Source: an uncultured Chlamydiaceae bacterium
GTDB lineage: Bacteria > Chlamydiota > Chlamydiia > Chlamydiales > Parachlamydiaceae
Direction: 5' to 3'
Length of the DNA stretch: 6,397 bases
NCBI GenBank assembly: GCA_945957185.1
Contig: CAMFKA010000126.1
Location: forward strand, 1 to 6,397
Part shown: one piece after another, positions 1 to 5,952 of the stretch
How the letters are laid out: every line of letters begins with the position of its first letter
Numbering within the stretch: the stretch's first letter is position 1
The notes under the pieces: generated by a model
Told to the model about the DNA's origin: nothing
The model's database searches: none
Seen by the model: the letters and a program-made list of their open reading frames with translations, nothing else
Made by a program: the position numbers and the translations under genes

Positions 1-153
1 CTGGGTAGGGTCAAAATACCTATCCGAGGCCTGCAAGGCCGGCATAAAAAATGGGCAAGGGCAGGGGCAAGGGCAAGGGAGAAGTTACTGCGCAGCATCT
101 AGTAGAGACTTCGGGGAACATGGGCAGGGGTGAAGCTACTACCCCGCATCTAG
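1..153. repeat. Partial copy of an intergenic repeat element, left of the paralogue cassette
   Basis: Two copies of a 22-base motif (consensus begins GAAGTTACTACCCCGCATCT) lie at 81-102 and 132-153. Each is preceded by a G-rich tract (53-80 and 123-131). The layout of tract, motif, about 30 bases, short tract and second motif is the same as at 3933-4041 in the right-hand block. The first 50 bases also resemble the core of that block by eye: both hold a CTGG(G)TA segment followed by ATCCG and GAGGC. A small GGCCT/AGGCC hairpin sits at 28-40. This is therefore probably the right half of another element, diverged, with its left arm outside the window. No ORF here is credible. Confidence 0.75.
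53..80 (+). repeat. G-rich GGGCAA/GGGGCA tract, potential G-quadruplex
   Basis: Five runs of at least three G are separated by two-base CA-type spacers (CAA or CA). This is the pattern expected for an intramolecular G-quadruplex on the plus strand. The tract forms the inner part of the repeat arm and adjoins the 22-base motif at 81-102. Folding has not been tested. Confidence 0.6.
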
Positions 154-183
154 TGAATACTACATACAACTGTCAATCCGCCC

Positions 184-212
184 TTGATTTTTTATTTTAT
201 TTCCGATATAAT
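184..212 (+). promoter_or_regulatory. Predicted sigma-70/66-type promoter for the first paralogue
   Basis: A -35 box TTGATT at 184-189 and a perfect -10 box TATAAT at 207-212 are separated by 17 bases, the ideal spacing. Transcription would begin near 219, giving a short leader of about 18 bases before the ATG at 237. The surrounding DNA is strongly AT-rich, unlike the G-rich repeat just upstream. The promoter lies outside the repeat block. Confidence 0.7.
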
Positions 213-226
213 TAATAAAGTAAAAA

Positions 227-231
227 TAAGG
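227..231 (+). promoter_or_regulatory. Weak ribosome binding site of the first paralogue
   Basis: TAAGG ends five bases before the ATG at 237. It is only a partial match to the anti-Shine-Dalgarno sequence, but its position fits. This start is also supported by the second paralogue, whose protein begins at the homologous residue (both start MSS and share an Asp-Trp pair at residues 15-16). Confidence 0.45.
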
Positions 232-236
232 CTTGT

Positions 237-1994
237 ATGAGTTCAATAAATAATTACACTTCACTTAATTCGTCGTTTGATTGGGGCGAGACAATCGATC
301 CCACTATCCTCAATCAGGTGTTCGACGACCTCCCCCACCCCGACATCCCCAGCTGTAGAGACACGCAACCGTTTTTCCTGATTTCTCCTATCGCAAATCG
401 AACCCCCACAAGACCCCAACTCAACGAATCTATAGAGTCTCTTTTTGTTGATGATTTTTACCCCTTCGATCACAATTTAGACGAGAACAATCAAGAAATC
501 CCCGACATCACAGACGAACCACCCAAACACAGACCGCAAAAACGGTTACTACTGCCCCTACCGAGTACTTCCGAAACCCCTCTCGTAGAAAGTTTACCAA
601 AACGCGCTAGAACGACGAAGCCTAGACGCAAGTCCAAGAGCGTTACTGAGATTCCCTTACACAACATCGAAGTGTCTTACGCTATAGCGCTCCACCTGCT
701 GCTGATGAACAAAACACCAAACCAGACCCCTAACAATATAACAGTCGCACATTGGAACCATCTCACCAGATTAGCCACAGCTAACAAACTTGTACAAATT
801 GTCTCCAGATCCCCCTTTGTCGTCAAAGTCGATGGGGAACTAGAACACGTTTACCACACATTTGCTAGATTTGGAAGAGCCTCAGCAATGGAGCTTACCG
901 ACAACCCTGAAGCGGCATTCGAGCAAAGAAAGAAATGGTGGTCCGAATCTCGTATATTTGGCCCTATATCGATCTCTAAGCCACAAGCGCAATCTTCAAA
1001 TGACAATTGGATTTATGCAAATATAGAACTACCTCAAGAGATTAGTGCATTAACTCAAAATTGCTCCAGCGTTGAAACTTTAGCAGTGATCTCCAAAATT
1101 TTGGGAGATGCGTTACAGTTGACGTTACAATCCTTCGGGATTCGCAAAGTGTTTGAAGTGGGAGCAGAAACTCAACAAATTTCGACATTTTTACCGCTAG
1201 ACAAAGCGATTCAGAGCGTCACAATACAACCCCAATTTACAAGTTTATCTTCTCAGACGATGTTGCAGTCAGCATCCAATCCAACAGCTATGGTTGAAGA
1301 AAACAAATATCAAAACAACTTTAATACATTGGTGAAATTCCTGGCGTTGGCTATCATTTTTTCTAATCAGCTTCCAAATGAAAAACCCGCATATCTTGAA
1401 GATAATGACGTCTGGGAAAATGCGGTCCAACTTCAAAATTCCTCATCGCTCATTAGTGGAATAATGACCGCAAATGCAATTTTATCTTTTACCACCCCAT
1501 ATTTCTACTCCGAGTACTGCAGAAGAGTTGCGCTGGGCGGAATAAATGACGCGATGAAATCACGAAAAATTGACACGAAGAAGACGTGTTTCCGCTGGTG
1601 GTCTAATGCCAAGGCACTATTCCCATTCATAGTGAATAGCGCCAGTGCAAACAACACAACAGGAAAAGAAATCAAATTGACCGTCACCCATACATTTACG
1701 TTGCCACCAGAACTGAGCAATAACCCCAGTTTTAATAGATTAGCAGCGAAAGATCAGTTGAATGTGATGTGCAAATTATTTCGAAAAACCCTAGAGAAAT
1801 GTTTACCGGAAAAAACTTTCGATCAATTGCTCTCTGAAGGATTTGTTGTCAAAAAACGATCCCAAAAGTACTCTTTGGCCATCAACTTTCCAGAAACTTA
1901 TAAAAAATGCATCCTTGAAACGATCGAAGAATTAGAGAGACCTGCAGAACTAACATTAATTAACAATGTTGATTTTAATGATTATTTATGTTAA
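237..1994 (+). CDS. Hypothetical protein with duplicated basic-WWS domain; candidate secreted nuclear effector (paralogue 1)
   Basis: Protein of 585 residues that I do not recognise as a named family. Residues 1-14 are rich in Ser, Asn and Thr with no charged residue, as in many type III secreted proteins; there is no Sec signal peptide and no membrane segment. Residues 17-140 look disordered, with acidic-aromatic patches (DDFYPFD at 72-78) and a basic cluster PKRARTTKPRRKSKS at 121-135 that resembles a nuclear localisation signal. Two diverged copies of one domain follow, at about 146-335 and 365-565. Each has a helix of the form (Y/F)xALxxx(L/I/F), then about 88 residues later (K/R)WWS (233-236 and 453-456), then an xLPxE(I/L)S segment (264-270 and 488-494), then an amphipathic helix. 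The gene next to it (paralogue 2, 34 bases downstream) shares the whole layout, so the pair arose by tandem duplication. Both genes are complete, with no frameshift. A role as a host-targeted effector is inference from composition, the basic cluster and the likely chlamydial host genome; a structural or DNA-binding role inside the bacterium is possible. Confidence 0.85.
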   Translation: MSSINNYTSLNSSFDWGETIDPTILNQVFDDLPHPDIPSCRDTQPFFLISPIANRTPTRPQLNESIESLFVDDFYPFDHNLDENNQEIPDITDEPPKHRPQKRLLLPLPSTSETPLVESLPKRARTTKPRRKSKSVTEIPLHNIEVSYAIALHLLLMNKTPNQTPNNITVAHWNHLTRLATANKLVQIVSRSPFVVKVDGELEHVYHTFARFGRASAMELTDNPEAAFEQRKKWWSESRIFGPISISKPQAQSSNDNWIYANIELPQEISALTQNCSSVETLAVISKILGDALQLTLQSFGIRKVFEVGAETQQISTFLPLDKAIQSVTIQPQFTSLSSQTMLQSASNPTAMVEENKYQNNFNTLVKFLALAIIFSNQLPNEKPAYLEDNDVWENAVQLQNSSSLISGIMTANAILSFTTPYFYSEYCRRVALGGINDAMKSRKIDTKKTCFRWWSNAKALFPFIVNSASANNTTGKEIKLTVTHTFTLPPELSNNPSFNRLAAKDQLNVMCKLFRKTLEKCLPEKTFDQLLSEGFVVKKRSQKYSLAINFPETYKKCILETIEELERPAELTLINNVDFNDYLC

Positions 1995-1997
1995 CAT
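1969..1997 (+). promoter_or_regulatory. Possible weak promoter for the second paralogue
   Basis: TTGATT at 1969-1974 is identical to the -35 box proposed for the first gene. TAACAT at 1992-1997 follows after 17 bases and matches four of six positions of the -10 consensus. The site lies in the AT-rich end of the first gene and over its stop codon. It is weak and could be chance in AT-rich DNA; co-transcription from the promoter at 184-212 is the simpler reading. Confidence 0.25.
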
Positions 1998-2014
1998 ACT
2001 TCTTTTAACATAAA
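1985..2014. repeat. Perfect 10-bp inverted repeat between the two paralogues
   Basis: TTTATGTTAA at 1985-1994 and TTAACATAAA at 2005-2014 are exact reverse complements with a 10-base loop. The left arm contains the TAA stop of the first paralogue. The stem is AT-rich and lacks a following T-run, so it is a poor intrinsic terminator. It could instead be an operator-like dyad or an intercistronic mRNA stem. Confidence 0.5.
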
Positions 2015-2028
2015 CATACCGGTTTCTT

Positions 2029-3744
2029 ATGAGTTCCTCATATAATTACATAAATCATAACGCTTCATATGATTGGTGCAATCCAATTGTGCCAATTATG
2101 CTAAATGAAATAGCAGATGACTCCCACGTTCCAGAAGTTCCAGGTGATGAAGAAACACCCTCTACCTCTCATAGCATTGCGCTATCTCCCATTACAAATC
2201 ACACAAATTCAAGACCTCATTTCAGCGAAACTTCTTTGTCTCACATCGATGAAGAGTTCTTTTCGTTCGCTTCTTCCCTATACATCCCCCCGCCGACAAA
2301 TTCACAAACCACCTCTCCTCACGGAGATGAAAACAGTTCGTCCAGTTCATCAACCCCTTCTTCTAGCTCAGATGAACCCCTTCCTTTAGCGAATTTAGCG
2401 AGCAAGCGCAAACGAGCACGACCGCTAATCTCTAAGGCGTTGACTAAAACACATTACCATTATACCGAAGTGTCTTACGCTGTCGCGCTGCATCTTTTAT
2501 TCTTGAACAATATTTTAATGCTAAAACCGAAAAATATCACAACAGACCACTGGAAATTTCTTACTACATTAGCTGAGCAAAACAAACTTGTCGAAGTCGT
2601 CTCGAGGGCTCCTTTTGTCCTTAAAATCGACTCAAAACTTGACTTTGTGCACTACACCCTTGCCAGGTTTGGTAGAGGGTTAGCGATGGAGCGTATAGAT
2701 CCTTATAACCATACATTTGAAGAGAGAAGACGTTGGTGGAGTGCCTCAAATCTATTTGGTCCTATAGAGACTTCTACGCAATTTAATCAGATGTCTGAGC
2801 AAGGGTGGATTTATAGAACTATCGAACTGCCGCAAAGCATCAAAGACTTAACCAGAGATCGCTCCAACGTTGAAACGCTATCGATCATTTCGAAGATTTT
2901 AAATCGCGCTTTACAGTTGGCTTTGAGCTCCAATGAACTTAAAGGTACATTTGATTATGGAGTAGAATATCGTGATATTACCATACGGTGCACCTTAAGC
3001 CACGCTATCGAACAGTCCACACAACATCCACAACATAACGACGCGTTGCATCCCGCCCCATTGCTATTACCCGAATCCAGCACAAAACATCCAAAGGGAC
3101 ATGATCTTAGGTTTAACACCCTGAGCAAATACCTAGCACTTAATCTTCTGTTCTCTGCTCGCCTTCCTGACTTAAAACCTACTTACATCTTAAATCCCCA
3201 AATTTGGGATGATTTAAAACAAAAGCAAACATCGTCTACTCTTATCTTCTCAATAAAACGGACGGATTCCATTTTGTCATTTTCCACTCCCTATTTGTAT
3301 GGAGAATATTGTAGAAAAGTCGCTTTAGAAGGAGAGAACAATGCGGTGTCTTTCAGACCCATCGATAATAAATTCACTTATTACCGTTGGTGGTCTTATA
3401 CAAAAAAAAATATGCACCCATTCCAAGTGAATAGTAGCACAATAAGAAGTGCAGAAAAGGACCCGTTTAAGGCAACCCTCGTACATAAAATAACACTGCC
3501 CAATGAGTTCGCAGTAAACCTTAACTTTAATGCTTTAACTGTGGAAGAGCAACTGAAAGTAATCCAAAAATTCTTTCAGCGTATATTGACAAACGCCTTG
3601 CCAGCAATACCTTACGAACGGTTGCTTGTCGAAGGGGTACCCGAGAAAACAAAGTATGACTCCACCCACGCCTTCCGATTTCCGGTGATCTATCATTCCT
3701 GTCTTGCCGAAACAATGGCTGAATTGGGTAGATTACAACCTTAA
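2029..3744 (+). CDS. Hypothetical protein with duplicated basic-WWS domain; candidate secreted nuclear effector (paralogue 2)
   Basis: Protein of 571 residues, paralogous to the upstream gene over its full length; about half of the residues are identical by eye in the first domain copy. The uncharged N-terminus (MSSSYNYINHNASY, then Asp-Trp at 15-16) again suits type III secretion. The disordered segment carries a linear motif SPIxNxTxxRP (53-63, at 50-60 in paralogue 1), an acidic-aromatic patch DEEFFSF (74-80), a poly-Ser stretch (103-114) and a classical monopartite NLS-like cluster SKRKRARP (125-132). The two domain copies lie at about 148-333 and 365-565, with WWS at 236-238 and 454-456, so the spacing matches paralogue 1. 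The start at 2029 is chosen by alignment with paralogue 1; no Shine-Dalgarno sequence is visible before it. The stop lies only five bases before the repeat element at 3750. Function unknown; secretion and nuclear targeting are inferred. Confidence 0.85.
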   Translation: MSSSYNYINHNASYDWCNPIVPIMLNEIADDSHVPEVPGDEETPSTSHSIALSPITNHTNSRPHFSETSLSHIDEEFFSFASSLYIPPPTNSQTTSPHGDENSSSSSSTPSSSSDEPLPLANLASKRKRARPLISKALTKTHYHYTEVSYAVALHLLFLNNILMLKPKNITTDHWKFLTTLAEQNKLVEVVSRAPFVLKIDSKLDFVHYTLARFGRGLAMERIDPYNHTFEERRRWWSASNLFGPIETSTQFNQMSEQGWIYRTIELPQSIKDLTRDRSNVETLSIISKILNRALQLALSSNELKGTFDYGVEYRDITIRCTLSHAIEQSTQHPQHNDALHPAPLLLPESSTKHPKGHDLRFNTLSKYLALNLLFSARLPDLKPTYILNPQIWDDLKQKQTSSTLIFSIKRTDSILSFSTPYLYGEYCRKVALEGENNAVSFRPIDNKFTYYRWWSYTKKNMHPFQVNSSTIRSAEKDPFKATLVHKITLPNEFAVNLNFNALTVEEQLKVIQKFFQRILTNALPAIPYERLLVEGVPEKTKYDSTHAFRFPVIYHSCLAETMAELGRLQP

Positions 3745-3752
3745 TGTCTCCA

Positions 3753-3815
3753 CCAGATGAAGGGTAGTAACTTCCCCCCTGCCCTTGCCCTTGCCCCTGC
3801 CCTTGCCCAAATTTT
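3753..3815 (+). repeat. Left 63-base arm of the long inverted repeat (C-rich)
   Basis: Pairs with 3926-3988 at 57 of 63 positions across a 110-base spacer. It begins with the reverse complement of the 22-base motif (3753-3774), continues as a C-rich tract (3774-3808, so G-rich on the minus strand), and ends in AAATTTT. It is directly downstream of paralogue 2, so a stable hairpin would form at the 3' end of that transcript. Confidence 0.85.
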
Positions 3816-3853
3816 TAAGTTGGTAAACCAAAAATTCTGGCCCTCCAAGGTAG

Positions 3854-3873
3854 CCAGGGCGTCCCCGCCCTGG
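3854..3873. repeat. GC-rich perfect hairpin in the core of the repeat element
   Basis: CCAGGGCG at 3854-3861 and CGCCCTGG at 3866-3873 form a perfect 8-bp stem with a TCCC loop. Neither strand has a T-run after it, so it is not a standard intrinsic terminator. A second small dyad, TTGGT/ACCAA, lies at 3820-3831 in the same core. Confidence 0.6.
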
Positions 3874-3925
3874 TATCGAAGTGAATTTACACATCCGCGA
3901 GGCTTTCAAAATCGCTTGTACACTC

Positions 3926-3988
3926 AAAATTTGGGCAGGGGCAAGGGCAAGGGCAAGGGCAGGGGTGAAGTTACTACCCCGCATCTAG
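3926..3988 (+). repeat. Inner right arm of the long inverted repeat (G-rich, G-quadruplex potential)
   Basis: Six runs of three or four G at 3933-3965 are separated by CA or CAA and followed by the 22-base motif at 3967-3988. It is the partner of 3753-3815. It closely resembles 53-102, in the same orientation, which links the two repeat blocks either side of the paralogue cassette. Confidence 0.85.
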
Positions 3989-4009
3989 CATAAACTTTAA
4001 GGAGCCTGG

Positions 4010-4044
4010 GGGCAGGGGGGAGATTACTACCCTTCATCTGGTGG
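4010..4044 (+). repeat. Outer right end copy of the repeat motif, next to the accC stop
   Basis: A shorter G-rich tract (4008-4020) is followed by a variant of the 22-base motif (4020-4041) ending in CATCTGGTGG. Its reverse complement matches the left end of the element at 3750-3784 with two mismatches. It ends 11 bases from the accC stop, so it would be the first structure transcribed after accC. Confidence 0.75.
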
Positions 4045-4055
4045 GAACATAAACC

Positions 4056-5411
4056 CTACCTAAAATCACACCCTTCTTCAATCAAACCATCGATGTACAA
4101 CAGATTGTACTTGGTCGACAAGAAGTTCTCATCCTCAAGCATGTACAGATGGAACGGTATCGTCGTGAATACTCCACCGATATGAAATTCGCGCAATGCC
4201 CGCTTCGCGATTGCAATCGCCTCATCGCGGTCTTTCCCTTTAACGATGAGTTTTGCCACCATCGAATCGTAATTTGGCGGAATGCGATAGCCTGAATAAC
4301 AAGCGCTGTCGACGCGAACGTGCGGTCCGCCGGGAGGAAGATAATACTCCAAACGCCCCGGTGAAGGCGCAAAGTTGTTAGATGGGTTTTCAGCATTGAT
4401 TCTGAACTGGATTACATGCCCTTTAAACTGAATATCTTTCTGTTGGACACTCAGTTTTTCCCCTTGGGCAATTCTGATTTGCTCTTTAAGCAAATCGATA
4501 CCCGTCAATTCTTCCGTGACAGTATGCTCCACTTGAATCCGTGTATTCACTTCCATAAAATAGAAGTTGTGGTCCTTATCTAAAAGGAACTCGACGGTAC
4601 CGGCAGAGTAGTATCCCGCTTCCCGAACGACATCAACGGCGCATTGTCCAATTTTTTGACGCAATTGCGCCGAAAGGACGGGGCTAGGAGCTTCTTCGAT
4701 CAGCTTTTGTCTTCTACGCTGGATCGTACAATCCCGTTCACCGAGATGGACGTAGTTACCATGCTTATCGCCCAGCACTTGCACTTCGATGTGTCGAGGA
4801 TTTTCGATCATCTTTTCCAGGTAGACGTTTGGATTTCCAAAGCTCACTTCCGCTTCTGTACGCGCTGCCATGAAGAGTTTCACAAATTCGTCTTTGCTGT
4901 AAGCGATACGAATCCCTTTTCCACCGCCACCTGCAACGGCTTTAATAAAGACAGGATAGCCCAATTTATCAGCAATCGCCAAAGCCTCTTCCGTGTTGGT
5001 GACAATTCCTTCGTTGCCGGGGATGACGGGGCATCCGGCGCGCTTTGCTGTCGCTTTCGCTTGCGCCTTATCTCCCAGCTTTGCAATCGCAGCGGGTGAT
5101 GGACCAATAAAATTCAAGCCGCAGCTTTCGCAGATCGACGCGAAATTTGCGTTTTCGCTCAGGAACCCATACCCCGGATGAATCGCGTCAGCGCCGGTGA
5201 TTTCGCAAGCGGATAGAATATTTGGAATTTTGAGGTAAGATTGGCTTGAAGGCGCCTCTCCAATGCAGATCGCTTCGTCGGCATGTAGCACGTGGAGGGC
5301 TTCGCTGTCAGCTTGCGAATAGACGGCAACGGTCTGCAGACCTAACTCATGAGCCGCGCGGATAACACGCACGGCGATCTCTCCGCGATTTGCAACTAAA
5401 ATTTTCTTCAT
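4056..5411 (-). CDS. accC: Biotin carboxylase, subunit of acetyl-CoA carboxylase
   Basis: Cytoplasmic enzyme that uses ATP and bicarbonate to carboxylate the biotin on AccB, the first half-reaction of acetyl-CoA carboxylase in fatty acid synthesis. The 451-residue length matches the family (about 450). The N-terminal biotin carboxylase domain starts KKILVANRGEIAVRVIRAA; HPGYGFLSEN is at 78-87. The ATP-grasp part has Lys115 and Lys157, the glycine-rich loop GGGGKG (161-166), HIEVQVLGD (207-215), ERDCTIQRRRQK (225-236), Glu274, and the active-site motif MEVNTRIQVEHTVTE (286-300) with Glu287, Asn289, Arg291 and Gln293. The C-terminal domain has catalytic Arg337 in RINAE. These are the positions expected from the E. 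coli enzyme, so it should be active. It lies four bases downstream of accB with no clear Shine-Dalgarno sequence, which suggests translational coupling. The stop is TAG. In Chlamydia, as I recall, rplM and rpsI follow accC; here an inverted repeat and convergent accessory genes follow instead. Confidence 0.97.
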   Translation of the reverse strand: MKKILVANRGEIAVRVIRAAHELGLQTVAVYSQADSEALHVLHADEAICIGEAPSSQSYLKIPNILSACEITGADAIHPGYGFLSENANFASICESCGLNFIGPSPAAIAKLGDKAQAKATAKRAGCPVIPGNEGIVTNTEEALAIADKLGYPVFIKAVAGGGGKGIRIAYSKDEFVKLFMAARTEAEVSFGNPNVYLEKMIENPRHIEVQVLGDKHGNYVHLGERDCTIQRRRQKLIEEAPSPVLSAQLRQKIGQCAVDVVREAGYYSAGTVEFLLDKDHNFYFMEVNTRIQVEHTVTEELTGIDLLKEQIRIAQGEKLSVQQKDIQFKGHVIQFRINAENPSNNFAPSPGRLEYYLPPGGPHVRVDSACYSGYRIPPNYDSMVAKLIVKGKDRDEAIAIAKRALREFHIGGVFTTIPFHLYMLEDENFLSTKYNLLYIDGLIEEGCDFR

Positions 5412-5415
5412 GAAA

Positions 5416-5922
5416 CTACTGTGGGGTTATTCTGAAAAGTTTTGTACCAAATTCGACGGGGTGTCCGTTTTCGACGAGGATTTCGGCGACGACACCGGAA
5501 ACTCCCCCTTTCACCTCGTTCATGACTTTCATTGCCTCCACGATGCAGACGACGGTATTTTTTTCTACCCGGTCTCCCACTTTTACAAACCCATCTTCAT
5601 CAGGTGACGGAGAGGTGTAGAAAGTTCCAACCATTGGTGATGTGACAAATAGTGATGTGGTATCTTCAACTTTCTTCCCATCAGCGTGTGCAAGGCTAGT
5701 GGTGTCTCTTGCTGACAGGGTAATCGACGCTGGAGGTCTTTGGAAAGAGGTTTCTACACGAGCAAGATCATCATCGTAGTCTACATTACTGCAACGTGAA
5801 CGGCCATTTTGAGGCTCGGCACGCTTCAATTCTAATTCAAAGCCATCTTTTTTGATTCCCAATTCAGTAGTGCCGGTTCGCTCCATCGCTGCCATCAGTT
5901 CTTTGATTTGCCTTAGCTCCAT
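5416..5922 (-). CDS. accB: Biotin carboxyl carrier protein of acetyl-CoA carboxylase
   Basis: Carries covalently bound biotin between biotin carboxylase (AccC) and the carboxyltransferase (AccA-AccD). The 168 residues are close to the usual 150-170. The N-terminal helix region (MELRQIKELMAAMERT) is typical and serves in assembly with AccC. A Ser/Thr/Asp-containing linker (about 35-90) takes the place of the Ala/Pro-rich linker seen in E. coli. The biotinyl domain occupies about 93-166, beginning TSPMVGTFY, with a thumb-like insertion SPSPDEDGFVKVG (104-116) and the biotinylation motif EAMKVMNEV (129-137), the modified residue being Lys132. The gene sits 30 bases downstream of efp and four bases upstream of accC, in one operon. 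The ATG at 5920-5922 is chosen because of a good Shine-Dalgarno sequence and the family-typical N-terminus. Confidence 0.97.
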   Translation of the reverse strand: MELRQIKELMAAMERTGTTELGIKKDGFELELKRAEPQNGRSRCSNVDYDDDLARVETSFQRPPASITLSARDTTSLAHADGKKVEDTTSLFVTSPMVGTFYTSPSPDEDGFVKVGDRVEKNTVVCIVEAMKVMNEVKGGVSGVVAEILVENGHPVEFGTKLFRITPQ

Positions 5923-5930
5923 GTGGTGAT

Positions 5931-5935
5931 TCCTT
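5931..5935 (-). promoter_or_regulatory. Shine-Dalgarno sequence of accB
   Basis: On the minus strand AAGGA lies eight bases before the accB ATG. It is the clearest ribosome binding site in the window and fixes the accB start. Confidence 0.75.
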
Positions 5936-5952
5936 ATTGTTGTTGAGGTTAC

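Larger units (their letters stand above)
3750..4044. repeat. Symmetric intergenic repeat element between convergent genes
   Basis: This element fills almost all of the 311-base gap between two convergent genes, starting 5 bases after one stop and 11 bases from the other (accC). Its outermost ends, 3750-3784 and 4010-4044, are inverted repeats matching at 33 of 35 positions, including a perfect 21-base outer part. A second, inner right-hand copy makes a longer inverted repeat with the same left end (3753-3815 with 3926-3988). No target-site duplication or transposase is visible. It could act as a two-way transcription barrier for the convergent genes, or be a MITE-like or dispersed chromosomal repeat. 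ORFs on both strands here encode only simple Ala-Leu-Pro or Gly-Lys-Arg repeats and are not believed. Confidence 0.8.

Noticed and set aside
53..153. CRISPR-like array in the repeated G-rich tracts
   Set aside because: The units are six bases, with no unique spacers of regular length; the 22-base motif occurs only twice here. It is a simple-sequence arm, not an array.
237..3744. Toxin-antitoxin or phage-defence pair
   Set aside because: The two proteins are paralogues of equal size with no nuclease, kinase, NTPase or DNA-binding motif that I can see. A toxin-antitoxin pair would normally be two unrelated small proteins.
3854..3873. Rho-independent terminator
   Set aside because: The stem is strong, but neither strand has a T-run after it and it lies more than 100 bases from both stop codons.
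3733..3993. ORFs on both strands over the repeat element (78 and 83 residues)
   Set aside because: They encode only simple Ala-Leu-Pro or Gly-Lys-Arg repeats produced by the GGGCAA units. They mirror each other because the DNA is palindromic, and one overlaps the end of paralogue 2.
3750..4044. Insertion sequence
   Set aside because: Inverted ends are present, but no transposase fragment or target-site duplication is visible. MITE-like origin remains possible but unproven.
4644..5099. 151-residue plus-strand ORF inside accC
   Set aside because: It lies entirely antisense to the highly conserved ATP-grasp region of accC. It has no recognisable domain and is a shadow frame.
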